Assembly: GCF_017498085.1 (NCBI RefSeq)
Contig: NZ_JAGBKM010000001.1
Span: 114,971 to 178,970 of the forward strand
DNA: 64,000 nt
Direction: 5' to 3'
DNA from: Psychrobacter coccoides
GTDB lineage: Bacteria; Pseudomonadota; Gammaproteobacteria; Pseudomonadales; Moraxellaceae
The first letter of the stretch is position 1. Every line of letters begins with the position of its first letter. This document shows positions 38,083 through 47,270 of this stretch, in pieces. The notes under the pieces are model-generated. The model ran no database searches, was not told where the DNA came from, and saw only the letters and a program-made list of their open reading frames with translations. Position numbers and translations under genes: made by a program.

Positions 38083-38628
38083 ATGAATGCATCACGGCGC
38101 AAAGCCAAGCGCTCACAGCAGGTAAGCAATACGCTATCTGACCGCCTTAGCCACTACCAACGTACACTGGAGAATCACTGGCAAGCCCTGTCTTCTCGTG
38201 ACCAGTTAGCGCTGGTGGTCTTGATACTGTTTTTATTGCTGTTTGTCGGTGGTTATGGAGGTTATAGTGTGCATCAGGCGGCAAAAAAGAGCCAGTCAGC
38301 GTATCAAGAGCAGATTGCCGATTATTTTTGGTTGCGCTCTCAAGCAGGTAATATCGATCCAAACGCCCTAAGCGAGTCGCAGGATGACGCTAATGCTATG
38401 CCACCTGCAAGCCGAGTAAATAGTATCTTACAGACATCAGGTATCGATAGGGCACAAGTCATTGCTGCCAATGAAGGGGTGCAATTAAGCTTCAATCATC
38501 CAAGTCAAGCGGTGGTGAGTGCTGCCCTTGGTAAGCTTGAACAACAAGGCGGGCGGTTTTCTCAGTTATCGATACAGCAGGATGCGGTCACAAAACAGAT
38601 GCAAGTGCAAGCCACTATTCGGTTTTAG
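38083..38628 (+). CDS. gspM: type II secretion system protein M
   Basis: A 181-residue inner-membrane protein: a basic N-terminal cytoplasmic tail, one transmembrane segment (about residues 43-62, LALVVLILFLLLFVGGYGGY), a short coiled region and a periplasmic ferredoxin-like domain. The LSSRDQLALVVL segment just before the membrane is typical of GspM. It partners GspL, encoded directly upstream. AAGG precedes the ATG. Assignment rests on topology, context and weak family motifs. Confidence 0.82.
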   Translation: MNASRRKAKRSQQVSNTLSDRLSHYQRTLENHWQALSSRDQLALVVLILFLLLFVGGYGGYSVHQAAKKSQSAYQEQIADYFWLRSQAGNIDPNALSESQDDANAMPPASRVNSILQTSGIDRAQVIAANEGVQLSFNHPSQAVVSAALGKLEQQGGRFSQLSIQQDAVTKQMQVQATIRF

Positions 38629-38811
38629 CCTCTATGTGTGGTTACTGCTGTGATTTTGCTCGATATGAGTCAGTTTATAATCCCATCTATCACGGCATAA
38701 TAGCAGCAGATAAGTCATGGTTGCAAAGATGATGACTCAGACTACAAGCTTGAAAAATATACTGTTTGGCACAATAAATACTCTAACCAATATCAGTTAT
38801 GGACCGTTACT

Positions 38812-39333
38812 ATGAGCCAATCTCCTGAACCAAATCATGATGAGCGTCTGGATTATAAAAAACCAGTCTCTGAGTCTTTTGTGGGTTCGCAGTCAACGCA
38901 TGCGCTGGCATCAAAAGAGGGTCATTCATTACTGACCGACCAACAGCGCCGCTCCTTAGTGGCTTATAATCACCTCACTTATCTACTGTATGTCATCAGT
39001 TATTTTACTGCTGGGATCTTATGGATACTGCCTATCGTGATGAATTATGCCAAACGACGAGAGGCTGATGGCACTTGGCTGGCGACACATTTTGATTGGC
39101 AGATTAAGACTTTTTGGTACAGCATTGTCTTCTTTTTTATAGGTGCAATGATTATGATATTTGCCCTAGGCGGCTTGGGTGTCAGTGTCCTAGCAGACAG
39201 TGGTAATATAGCGATTGGCTCTGTTTTATTTACCGGTCTTGGCATCATGATTATGTTTTTTACTTTTATATGGCACCTTTATCGTATTGTACGAGGCTGG
39301 ATTGCGCTGACTGATAATCGTCCTGTGCCTTAA
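38812..39333 (+). CDS. DUF4870-like membrane protein
   Basis: A 173-residue protein. A polar ~45-residue N-terminus is followed by about three to four membrane segments (LTYLLYVISYFTAGILWILP, FFFIGAMIMIFALGGLGVSV, SVLFTGLGIMIMFFTFIW). The arrangement NYAKRREADGTWLATHFDWQIKTFW resembles DUF4870-type proteins, in which a helix with a HxxxQ-like pattern follows the second membrane segment. The function is unknown. It is monocistronic, with a repeat element downstream. Confidence 0.7.
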   Translation: MSQSPEPNHDERLDYKKPVSESFVGSQSTHALASKEGHSLLTDQQRRSLVAYNHLTYLLYVISYFTAGILWILPIVMNYAKRREADGTWLATHFDWQIKTFWYSIVFFFIGAMIMIFALGGLGVSVLADSGNIAIGSVLFTGLGIMIMFFTFIWHLYRIVRGWIALTDNRPVP

Positions 39334-39337
39334 TGCA

Positions 39338-39460
39338 GTCAGTTGAAAACTGTCATAGGCTTAAAAGCGCTACTGGTATAAGTCATCCTTGCTTGCTGCG
39401 TACCTTCGATACTGCGTAATTGTATTTTAAAACCAAGCACCCCAGTAGCACTGCAACACG
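39338..39460 (+). repeat. palindromic intergenic repeat, copy A
   Basis: About 120 bases shared with the copy at 41334-41444: AGTTGAA, AACTGTCATA, GCGCTACTGGTATAA, CCTTGCTTGCTGCGT and CAGTAGC-x-CTG-x-AACAC occur in the same order. GCTACTGG (39369-39376) and CCAGTAGC (39442-39449) are inverted, so the element can fold on itself. It contains no reading frame and resembles a REP- or MITE-like repeat. Confidence 0.75.
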
Positions 39461-39663
39461 TGTATATTGGGTTTATGGTAATTGAATCTACAGTATGGAG
39501 CATGTCGTACCGTGGTTTGATGTCCGATGGGTATGATATGAAAACTTGGTTTTGCTTCTGTTAAGCTGATATAATCGCAGCGCATTACTGCCGTCGCAGA
39601 TTCAATGGTTTTGCCATTGATATTATTTTATTCATTATTTTTTAAGCAGGGTTTACTGTCATT

Positions 39664-40698
39664 ATGTCCTACGCCTTATTACGCCCGTTTTTGTTCAATA
39701 TGGACCCTGAGCATGCTCATGAAATGACCCTGTCTTTGTTAGATAAAGCCCATAAAGCACGCACGTTAGGTTTGATTTATGGCCAGCCGATGCAGCCAAC
39801 AGACTGTATGGGTTTACAGTTTTCTAATCCTGTAGGACTGGCAGCGGGTTTGGACAAAAACGGCGACTATATTGATGCACTTGCTGAGTTGGGTTTTGGG
39901 TTTATCGAAGTTGGTACGGTGACACCAAAACCACAAGCTGGTAATGATAAGCCGCGCCTGTTTCGACTAAAACAAGCAGATGCCATCATCAATCGTATGG
40001 GCTTTAACAATCAAGGCGTAGAGCATCTGATTGAAAACGTAAAGCATTGCAAGTATAAAGGCAATATTGGTATTAATATCGGTAAAAATGCCAGTACGCC
40101 TGTAGAGCAGGCTGCCGATGATTATATTTATTGTTTAGAGCGTGTCTATCCGCATGCCTCATATATTACTATCAACATATCGTCGCCCAATACGCAAAAT
40201 CTACGTGACCTGCAAAGTGGTGAGGCGCTTACCCAGTTATTGAGCACGATTAAAAACCGCCACAGTCAGTTGGCTACAGAGTATGGCTTTTATGTGCCCT
40301 TGGTACTCAAGGTTGCGCCGGATTTAGAGCCGATACAAGTTGATTATATTTCGCAGCAACTGTTAGATTTTGAGATTGATGGGCTGATTGCTACCAATAC
40401 CACATTGAGCCGTGTTGGGGTCGAAGACTTGCCGGATGGCGAGCAAGCAGGCGGCTTATCTGGTCGTCCTGTCAGTCATATCAGTACTCAAATCTTGCAA
40501 CAATTCTCAGATCAGTTGGATGATAAAGTGGCGCTGATCGGGGTGGGTGGTATCGACAGTGGTGCAAAAGCAGTCAGAAAGATTAAAGCAGGTGCTGATA
40601 TGGTGCAGCTATATACAGGACTTATCTATAAAGGGCCAGGTCTTGTGCAGTCTTGCGTACAAGCCATTGGTGGTTATTATGATGCGCAAGAGCACTAA
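39664..40698 (+). CDS. pyrD: dihydroorotate dehydrogenase (quinone), class 2
   Basis: A 344-residue FMN enzyme oxidising dihydroorotate to orotate with quinone. An N-terminal membrane-associating helix ([19 protein letters not shown]) precedes the barrel. [41 protein letters not shown], the INISSPNT segment with the catalytic Ser (about residue 173), LVLKVAPDL and GVGGIDSG are diagnostic of class 2. The length matches E. coli PyrD (336). A repeat element lies upstream of its promoter region. Confidence 0.97.
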   Translation: MSYALLRPFLFNMDPEHAHEMTLSLLDKAHKARTLGLIYGQPMQPTDCMGLQFSNPVGLAAGLDKNGDYIDALAELGFGFIEVGTVTPKPQAGNDKPRLFRLKQADAIINRMGFNNQGVEHLIENVKHCKYKGNIGINIGKNASTPVEQAADDYIYCLERVYPHASYITINISSPNTQNLRDLQSGEALTQLLSTIKNRHSQLATEYGFYVPLVLKVAPDLEPIQVDYISQQLLDFEIDGLIATNTTLSRVGVEDLPDGEQAGGLSGRPVSHISTQILQQFSDQLDDKVALIGVGGIDSGAKAVRKIKAGADMVQLYTGLIYKGPGLVQSCVQAIGGYYDAQEH

Positions 40699-40771
40699 TC
40701 TGTTCTGATGTAATACACAGCGATGCTCGATAGTGAGCCGTTATTCATTAATGATACAGTGAGGCAGTGAT

Positions 40772-41269
40772 ATGAGTGGTTTGGATATTGTGATTGCCAT
40801 CATTGTCTTAATGGGCTTGTGGCGTGGCTTTCAAGTAGGACTTATCAAGACAGCATTGGGGTTAGTAGGGTGGTTTATTGCTCTGATTGCTGCAACACGC
40901 TTGGCAAGTGTGGTTTCCCCGCAGTTTTCAGGGATAGTACAAAGCCCAGTGTTACAGATGGCAATGGCGTTTTTGGTGGTGGTTGTTATCATATTAGCCA
41001 TCATGCACCTGGTGGCATTTGTATTTTCAAGTGTGCTAAAGACTTTGCGTTTAGGGATGTTAGATAAAATGGCGGGTGGCGTCTTAGGCGCGGCCAAAAA
41101 TGTCCTTGTCGTATTAGTTGTGCTCAGTGTCAGTGCGCCCCTGCTAGTGCAAATGCCTCAGTGGGAGACGTCTGTGCTGGCGCCTGAGCTGCTGCCTTAT
41201 GCGCCGGTGGCCAAAATGATGGTCTCAGATGCTCTGGGCGTTGCTTGGGAACAGGTTAATCAGTCATAA
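40772..41269 (+). CDS. cvpA: CvpA family membrane protein
   Basis: A 165-residue protein with four hydrophobic segments and the CvpA pattern: GLDIVIAIIVLMGLWRGFQVG, LGLVGWFIALI, LRLGMLDKMAGGVLGAAKN. CvpA is linked to colicin V export and envelope stability and is usually encoded directly upstream of purF, as here. However, 377 bases including a palindromic repeat separate the two genes. GAGG precedes the ATG. Confidence 0.9.
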   Translation: MSGLDIVIAIIVLMGLWRGFQVGLIKTALGLVGWFIALIAATRLASVVSPQFSGIVQSPVLQMAMAFLVVVVIILAIMHLVAFVFSSVLKTLRLGMLDKMAGGVLGAAKNVLVVLVVLSVSAPLLVQMPQWETSVLAPELLPYAPVAKMMVSDALGVAWEQVNQS

Positions 41270-41333
41270 ATTGCAATCAATTATTCGTTTTATTGTTTAT
41301 AATAGACAACTCATCTTTTATCGTTAAACTATA

Positions 41334-41444
41334 GCCAGTTGAAACAAAACTGTCATAAGTTCAAAGGCGCTACTGGTATAAATTTTCCTTGCTTGCTGCG
41401 TTCCCAGAGGCTGCGAAAAATTTACCTCAGTAGCCCTGTAACAC
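41334..41444 (+). repeat. palindromic intergenic repeat, copy B
   Basis: Second copy of the element at 39338-39460, in the same orientation, between cvpA and purF. It shares the blocks GCGCTACTGGTATAA and CCTTGCTTGCTGCGT and ends with CAGTAGCCCTGTAACAC. Its own inverted pair is CTACTG with CAGTAG. The middle differs from copy A, as expected for old, drifting repeats. Confidence 0.75.
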
Positions 41445-41514
41445 TTTTAAACTGAATCTATTATATCTGAACGCTTATATCATTTGAACATTAGGAATAT
41501 TAAAACCTAATCGC

Positions 41515-41637
41515 ATGAAACAAGATTCATTGAAATCACTCTCAGTAAATAAACATCATCAGATTGTCGGTGCGCTGGTAGCCAGTACTGCCATCAAGCG
41601 TGCCGTTATTGCGTCATCAATGTGTAGTACGAAATAG
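41515..41637 (+). other. possible 40-codon leader reading frame before purF
   Basis: An ATG frame of 40 codons (starting MKQDSLKSL, ending SSMCSTK) stops nine bases before the purF ATG; the purF ribosome site TAGGA overlaps its end. Just upstream is an inverted pair ATTAGG/CCTAAT (41490-41511). It has no good ribosome site of its own, so it may be chance. Confidence 0.25.
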
Positions 41638-41646
41638 GACATAATT

Positions 41647-43170
41647 ATGTGTGGAGTCGTTGGGGTTGCAGCTCATGAGCCAGTTAACCAAATTCTTTAT
41701 GATGCTTTAACTATGTTGCAGCACCGTGGTCAAGATGCTGCGGGTATTGTGACGTTGCAAGATGGACGGTTTTATCTGCGAAAAGAAAATGGCATGGTGC
41801 GTGATGTGTTTATGACTCGCCATATGCTCAAACTCGTCGGTAAGTTTGGTATCGGTCATGTCCGCTATCCTACGGCAGGCACATCAAGTAGTGCAGAAGC
41901 GCAGCCGTTTTATGTCAACTCTCCTTATGGTATTACGCTTGCACACAATGGTAACTTAACCAATGCTGAGAGCTTAGCCAAGTCTTTGTATCAAGAAGAC
42001 CGTCGGCATTTGAATACCGACTCTGATTCTGAAGTGTTGCTCAACGTTTTGGCACATGAAATGCAAAATGTGGGTAAGACCCATCCAAAGCCTGATGATA
42101 TTTTTGCCGCAGTAAAAGCGGTGTATGGCCGCTGTGAAGGCGCTTATGGCGTGGTAGCGATGATTACTGGCCAAGGTCTATTGGCGTTTCGTGATCCAAA
42201 TGGCATTCGCCCATTGATTTTTGGTGAGCGTTTGGCGGCTAATGGCGGCACTGAATATATGGTGGCATCTGAATCAGTGGCATTGACAGGCTGTGGTTTT
42301 ACCATCATTCGTGATGTCAAACCTGGTGAGGCTATTTTTATTGACTTAAATCATAAGCTACACACGCAGCAGTGCGTGGAGCAAAAAGAATATACGCCTT
42401 GTATCTTTGAGTATGTCTATTTTGCACGTCCAGATTCGATCATGGATAATATCTCTGTTTACAAGTCACGCCTACGTATGGGCGAAAAACTGGGACAAAA
42501 AATTCTTGATGAGTGGGGCGAGGACCATGACATTGATGTGGTGATTCCGATTCCAGATACGTCTCGTACGTCAGCGATGGAGCTGGCGCTGAAGATGAAT
42601 ATTAAGTACCGTGAAGGGTTTATGAAAAACCGCTATATCGGCCGAACCTTTATCATGCCAGGTCAGCAGCAACGTAAAAAATCTGTCCGTCAAAAGCTGA
42701 GTGCAGTGCCTTTAGAGTTTAAAGGTAAGAACGTGTTATTGGTGGATGACTCTATCGTGCGAGGAACGACTTGTCATGAGATCATTCAGATGGCACGTGA
42801 TGCAGGCGCTAGAAAGGTGTTTTTTGCCAGTGCTGCGCCACCTGTAAAATACCCTAACGTTTATGGCATTGATATGCCAGTACGTAGTGAGCTTATCGCC
42901 TCAGGTCACAGTGTCGAAGAGGTGCGTCAGATTATTGGTGCTGATCGTCTGATCTTCCAAGATTTAGATGATCTGATCGATGCGGTCAAAGATACCAAGC
43001 ACAGTCGTGTCGAGGGCTTTGATTGTGCCGTATTTAACGGTTGTTATATCACAGGTCAAATCAACGAGTCGTATCTCGAGCATCTGCAAGCGCAGCGCAA
43101 TGATAGTGCTAAGGGTGTACAGGTGGTTGCTGATACCTCTGTCGATATGATGGGCGTAGAAGAGCAGTAA
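41647..43170 (+). CDS. purF: amidophosphoribosyltransferase
   Basis: A 507-residue enzyme making phosphoribosylamine from PRPP and glutamine, the first committed step of purine synthesis. It starts MCGVVGV, so Cys 2 becomes the N-terminal glutaminase nucleophile. [21 protein letters not shown] and AHNGNLTN follow. The PRPP-binding loop [12 protein letters not shown] is near residues 363-374. The length equals E. coli PurF (505). AGGA precedes the ATG. Feedback control by purine nucleotides is a family property; no PurR-type operator was identified. Confidence 0.97.
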   Translation: MCGVVGVAAHEPVNQILYDALTMLQHRGQDAAGIVTLQDGRFYLRKENGMVRDVFMTRHMLKLVGKFGIGHVRYPTAGTSSSAEAQPFYVNSPYGITLAHNGNLTNAESLAKSLYQEDRRHLNTDSDSEVLLNVLAHEMQNVGKTHPKPDDIFAAVKAVYGRCEGAYGVVAMITGQGLLAFRDPNGIRPLIFGERLAANGGTEYMVASESVALTGCGFTIIRDVKPGEAIFIDLNHKLHTQQCVEQKEYTPCIFEYVYFARPDSIMDNISVYKSRLRMGEKLGQKILDEWGEDHDIDVVIPIPDTSRTSAMELALKMNIKYREGFMKNRYIGRTFIMPGQQQRKKSVRQKLSAVPLEFKGKNVLLVDDSIVRGTTCHEIIQMARDAGARKVFFASAAPPVKYPNVYGIDMPVRSELIASGHSVEEVRQIIGADRLIFQDLDDLIDAVKDTKHSRVEGFDCAVFNGCYITGQINESYLEHLQAQRNDSAKGVQVVADTSVDMMGVEEQ

Positions 43171-43191
43171 AAAAGAGCTGCCATTCACTAC

Positions 43192-43225
43192 AAGAGGCGA
43201 CATTCAATGAATGTCGCCTCTTTTT
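43192..43225. terminator. terminator between purF and azlD
   Basis: GAGGCGACATTCA pairs perfectly with TGAATGTCGCCTC, with A- and T-runs outside, between two convergent genes. Confidence 0.9.
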
Positions 43226-43258
43226 AGTTTTTATCTGTTCTCAAAACCAAGGTTACTC

Positions 43259-43618
43259 TTAGGTCAACACATGGGTAAATACCCAAAGTAGCCCATTAAG
43301 GGTGGCAATACCCACGACCATACTGACCAGCAGTTGACGGCTGATGTGGTAAACCGCAAGCACCAACACCAATGCGCCAATCTGTGCCAGTAATAGATGC
43401 AGCTCAGCACTACTAAAGCCTGTATGAGCAGATAAGTCTTGATAAGAAAGGCTGGTCAATATTAGCAGCACCATCACTGATAGTGGTAAGCTTTCATTTA
43501 GCCGATGTAACCAAGGCGTATCAAGGATTTTTTTGGGTATCAGTGCTGGGATAGCACGGGTAATAAAAGTGACGCCTGCCATAGCAAAGGTTGCGGCAAT
43601 AAGGTAGCTACTGGTCAT
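43259..43618 (-). CDS. azlD: AzlD-family branched-chain amino acid exporter subunit
   Basis: A 119-residue protein with four hydrophobic stretches and the AzlD pattern FITRAIPALIPKKILDTPWLHRLNESLP-like near residues 18-45. The small subunit pairs with AzlC to export branched-chain amino acids or similar compounds. The reading frame overlaps the end of azlC by 11 bases, indicating translational coupling. The exact substrate is inferred from the family. Confidence 0.85.
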   Translation of the reverse strand: MTSSYLIAATFAMAGVTFITRAIPALIPKKILDTPWLHRLNESLPLSVMVLLILTSLSYQDLSAHTGFSSAELHLLLAQIGALVLVLAVYHISRQLLVSMVVGIATLNGLLWVFTHVLT

Positions 43619-44330
43619 GGGTTGCTCCTGCTTCTGTACGTTGTATCCAAAAGCCCCGCGCCAAAATCATCAGCATACAGATGGTAATTGCCACTAACAA
43701 TAGCCAGTTGTTGGTAAACAGTGAGGCGATGGCCAAGGCAATCACAGCAATACCAATAGGGAAGTAGCGTTTGATGCTATGAAACTGCTCATAAGCCAAA
43801 ATAGCAAATAGACATACCAAGGCAAAGTCTAGATGCGGTACCAAGTCATTTAAAGCGCTCCCTATCATCACGCCTATGATCGAGGCCAATACCCACCAGC
43901 TTTGATTAAATAAGCTGATAGGGAGTATTAAGGCCCGACGAGAAGCATGGGGCAGGCTTGTCATCACCGAAAACGTCTCATCAGTTAGCGCAAACAAACA
44001 GTATGCCTTGGCAAGTCTATGTGTCGGTAAATACTGAAGCAAAGGCATACCATAAAAAACATGGCGTAGGTTAATGGCGGCAATATTGGTGGCAATATTA
44101 CCAATGGGTAGCCCTGCACTGAGCATCGGCAAACAAGCATATTGTGCAGCGCCAGCGTACAGTACGACACTGAGCATAATGGTCGCCCAGATAGGGACGC
44201 CTGCCACTTGGGCCAGTACCCCAAAGGCAATACCTGCTGGCAGGTAACCCATCGCCACAGGGATGCTTTTTTTGAAACCCTCTGACCATTGGTAGGTAGG
44301 GCTTGATTGTTCATTAGTACAAGTATTCAC
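43608..44330 (-). CDS. azlC: AzlC-family branched-chain amino acid exporter
   Basis: A 240-residue membrane protein with about five to seven segments. The family signature is present: PVAMGYLPAGIAFGVLA, LYAGAAQYA, INLRHVFYGMPL and ALTDETFSV. It pairs with the overlapping azlD. The GTG start at 44330 has AGGAT about six bases upstream. It is transcribed on the same strand as the MATE gene upstream (gap 48 bases), so all three may be one unit. Confidence 0.88.
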   Translation of the reverse strand: MNTCTNEQSSPTYQWSEGFKKSIPVAMGYLPAGIAFGVLAQVAGVPIWATIMLSVVLYAGAAQYACLPMLSAGLPIGNIATNIAAINLRHVFYGMPLLQYLPTHRLAKAYCLFALTDETFSVMTSLPHASRRALILPISLFNQSWWVLASIIGVMIGSALNDLVPHLDFALVCLFAILAYEQFHSIKRYFPIGIAVIALAIASLFTNNWLLLVAITICMLMILARGFWIQRTEAGATHDQ

Positions 44331-44378
44331 GTCATATCCTACAATGATCAGGTGAAGATTTTAAATTCGACAACCGTT

Positions 44379-45773
44379 TTATACTGGTGTTAATGTCGTC
44401 TCATTTCCAGTTTTGTACGTTTGATATAAAAATCCACTCAGTATAAACAAGCGCAATAATAGCAGCGCCCAGACACTGAGCCAAATTCCAGTCATATCCC
44501 ACTGTTGATACAATAACCAACTGAGCGGGAAAAAGATCAGTGCCAATAATAAAGCAGCATTACGAATGACATGACCTGCAGTTAACCCAAAAAATATGCC
44601 ATCAAGCCAGTAAGCACCCACCCCGACGAGTGGCAGTAGTATCGCATAACCTTGATACGCTGTGGTCAATACGTACACCGCTTCGATATTGGTCATCAGT
44701 TGCAAATAAGTCGGCATGGCCAGCCACCAAATGCTGCTTAACAAAATCGCCAACACGTAACTGACGACCCCAGTACGTTTGACGATGATACGAAAGCGCA
44801 GCCAGTCACGGCGCCCAGCGGCCTGACCACTCAAAGTCTCAGCAGAGACGGCCACACCATCGAGCGCAAAGGCTGAAATACTCAGTACTTGCAACAAAAT
44901 CGCATTGGCTGCCAATACCAAATCACCACTTTGAGCAGATAGACGTGTCACCCATGCAAAGCTCAGTGTCAAAATAAGCGTACGAATAAAGATGTCTTTA
45001 TTTAAAGAAAATAGCCTAAGCATTTTATCTTTGGTAAAGTGCTGTGCATCTACCTTAAATAAGGCCGCCCAAGTCAGCTTTAAGTGCTGGCGGCTTAGCC
45101 ATAATGCTAATATGACACCGGACCAAAAAGCGATGGTCGTACCTAAAGCCACACCGACGATATCCAGTTGCATGCCATAGACAAAAAACAGCGTTAGAAT
45201 AATATTAAGTACAGCGATAAAGCCTTGCTGGTAGAGCATATAGCGGGTCTTGCCCTGTCCTGCAAACCAACCAATGAACGCAAAGTTCATCAGCTCAGCG
45301 ATAACACCCCAAAAACGCACATCTAAATACGCCTTTGCTGCTACAGCACTGTCCGGATTGGCAGACAGTGCCTTTAAGCCAAACTCAATAAGCCAAGGCT
45401 TTGCGACTAATAGTACCAAACCAATCATCACGGCTAACAATAGGGCACGTTGCAAGATAGACAGTAGCGGTGATGCTTGCTGTGGCGACTTAATGTCATC
45501 ATCGGCAAGCTGTCCCAGTGCTTGTGCTGATAAGCCAGAGGAGGCGTACTGTAAAAAATTAAAACTGACCAGGATTAATGACAATAGCTGTATGGCCAGT
45601 CCCATGCCTGCAAGCTTTGCCGCCACGTTCATATTACCGACGATGGCAGTATCAATCACGCTTTGTAACGGCATGGCCAGATTAGCCAGCAGGACTGGAA
45701 TGGCAATGGCGATGATATGTTTATAGCGAGTATCTATAGGCGAGATGACAGGTGGCGGTGTGGTCGTTGGCAT
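44379..45773 (-). CDS. MATE-family efflux protein (DinF-like)
   Basis: A 464-residue membrane protein with about 12 segments. It begins IAIPVLLANLAMPLQSVIDTAIVGN, the classic DinF/NorM opening, and an internal repeat is seen near residue 245. The LDGVAVSAETLSGQAAG stretch in the second half is typical of the DinF branch. The family exports cationic or oxidised compounds using Na+ or H+. The substrate is not determinable. Confidence 0.88.
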   Translation of the reverse strand: MPTTTPPPVISPIDTRYKHIIAIAIPVLLANLAMPLQSVIDTAIVGNMNVAAKLAGMGLAIQLLSLILVSFNFLQYASSGLSAQALGQLADDDIKSPQQASPLLSILQRALLLAVMIGLVLLVAKPWLIEFGLKALSANPDSAVAAKAYLDVRFWGVIAELMNFAFIGWFAGQGKTRYMLYQQGFIAVLNIILTLFFVYGMQLDIVGVALGTTIAFWSGVILALWLSRQHLKLTWAALFKVDAQHFTKDKMLRLFSLNKDIFIRTLILTLSFAWVTRLSAQSGDLVLAANAILLQVLSISAFALDGVAVSAETLSGQAAGRRDWLRFRIIVKRTGVVSYVLAILLSSIWWLAMPTYLQLMTNIEAVYVLTTAYQGYAILLPLVGVGAYWLDGIFFGLTAGHVIRNAALLLALIFFPLSWLLYQQWDMTGIWLSVWALLLLRLFILSGFLYQTYKTGNETTLTPV

Positions 45774-45914
45774 AAAATAATCTCTATCAGTACCATATAG
45801 TCGATTTAATATAAAATCGATACAGCGTTACTAGCATAAATGTTATGCAGCTTCGCACAGTGTTTGATGCTGTTACTCACGTTTTTTAAATATCGTAGAT
45901 AACCATACAAAGAC

Positions 45915-45940
45915 AAAAGCACCTAACCTTAGGTGCTTTT
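45915..45940. terminator. terminator downstream of secF
   Basis: AAAAGCACCTAA pairs with TTAGGTGCTTTT across a two-base centre. It lies between secF and the MATE gene and is symmetrical on both strands. Confidence 0.85.
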
Positions 45941-45986
45941 ATCAGGATGTTTGAGACACTTTAGCTATGAACTCTTGGGTTTGCGA

Positions 45987-47261
45987 TCAGTCTTGTTCAA
46001 ACATTTTTGGGTCATTAAAAGTCACAATCTCTTCTTCAAACTCAGGCTTTACTTTAACCACAAAGTCATCACGTGACAAGCCCATTCTCAGAGGGATAGA
46101 GCTGGCGATATAAGTTGATGAGTAAGTACCTGCTAATAGACCGATAAATAGAGCAACCGAGAACCAGTATAACCCGTCACCGCCCAAGAACATCATCGCC
46201 AGTACTACCAACAGAACGGTGGAAATAGTCATGATAGTACGGCGTAGGGTTTCAGTCAGTGACAAATCAATCGTTTGACGTGGTGTGATACCACGGACAC
46301 GGCGAAAGTTTTCACGAATACGATCATAGACAACGATAGTATCGTTCAATGAATAACCAATCAATGCCAATATAGCCGCCAATACCGTTAAGTCAAATGG
46401 GAAACCAAATAGCGCAAACACACCAATGGTGACAATAGCATCATGAAATAACGACATCACTGCACCCAAAGACAGCTTGAACTGAAAGCGTAGAGCCACA
46501 TAACCAAGCATACAGACCAAGGCTAATGCCAACGCCATCACTGAGTTTAAGTACACCTCATTACCGACCTGACTGCCGATAATATTGACATTACTAATCT
46601 CGACCGTATTATCAGCAAGCGTTAAGGCAGTTTCTAAGCTGCTATTTAGCCCGTCGACATTGTCAGACTGTGGTGGCAGGCGTACCAGTAGCTCCTCTCG
46701 CGTCCCAAGGTACTGAACGATAGCATCATCAAAACCATTGTCAGCCAGTGCTTGAACGACCTCGCCTTGTTCGACAGGCTGCTCATAGCGCACATCTGCT
46801 GATACGCCGCCTGTGAAATCAAGCCCTAAGTTCAGACCATTTACAGCGATGGCAATGATACTTCCTATCACCATCAATAAAGACAGAATCGCCATCGGCT
46901 TTTCTAGCTTCATAAAAGGAATAATACGCTGGTTACCGATGGCTTTGATACCACCTTCTTTTGCTGCTGCCTCATCAGCGGCGCTGTCGATCTCTTGATT
47001 GACATCATCGGCTTGTGTGCTTAGCGCCTTACTGCTTTTATCAACACTATGACTGCTATTACGGCGAGATTTGTTTTTATTCGACTTTGCGTTACCTGAG
47101 TGGTTTGTTTTGCTGTTACTGCCTTTACCGTCACGACGTGGTTTGTTGCGGCGACGGCGCTGGTTGTTGTCATTCGTGTTGTTAGAGTTGTTACCTGAAC
47201 CGTCACCTGAGCCACTAGGTGTCGGCGTATTATTTGGGGCGTTATTGTTTTCAGTCGCCAT
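45987..47261 (-). CDS. secF: protein translocase subunit SecF with long N-terminal extension
   Basis: A 424-residue inner-membrane protein. The conserved SecF part begins near residue 115: FMKLEKP, the first membrane segment, GLDFTGGV, then a periplasmic P4 domain, then five more segments with ALIGYSLNDTIVVYDRIRENFR and the TLRRTIMTISTVLL segment. Typical SecF is ~315 residues. The extra ~110 N-terminal residues are low-complexity, rich in Asn, Ser and Lys, with RRRRNKPRR clusters. AGGAG precedes the ATG nine bases after the secD stop. SecDF uses the proton gradient to help export. Confidence 0.95.
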   Translation of the reverse strand: MATENNNAPNNTPTPSGSGDGSGNNSNNTNDNNQRRRRNKPRRDGKGSNSKTNHSGNAKSNKNKSRRNSSHSVDKSSKALSTQADDVNQEIDSAADEAAAKEGGIKAIGNQRIIPFMKLEKPMAILSLLMVIGSIIAIAVNGLNLGLDFTGGVSADVRYEQPVEQGEVVQALADNGFDDAIVQYLGTREELLVRLPPQSDNVDGLNSSLETALTLADNTVEISNVNIIGSQVGNEVYLNSVMALALALVCMLGYVALRFQFKLSLGAVMSLFHDAIVTIGVFALFGFPFDLTVLAAILALIGYSLNDTIVVYDRIRENFRRVRGITPRQTIDLSLTETLRRTIMTISTVLLVVLAMMFLGGDGLYWFSVALFIGLLAGTYSSTYIASSIPLRMGLSRDDFVVKVKPEFEEEIVTFNDPKMFEQD

Positions 47262-47270
47262 GTTATTCTC

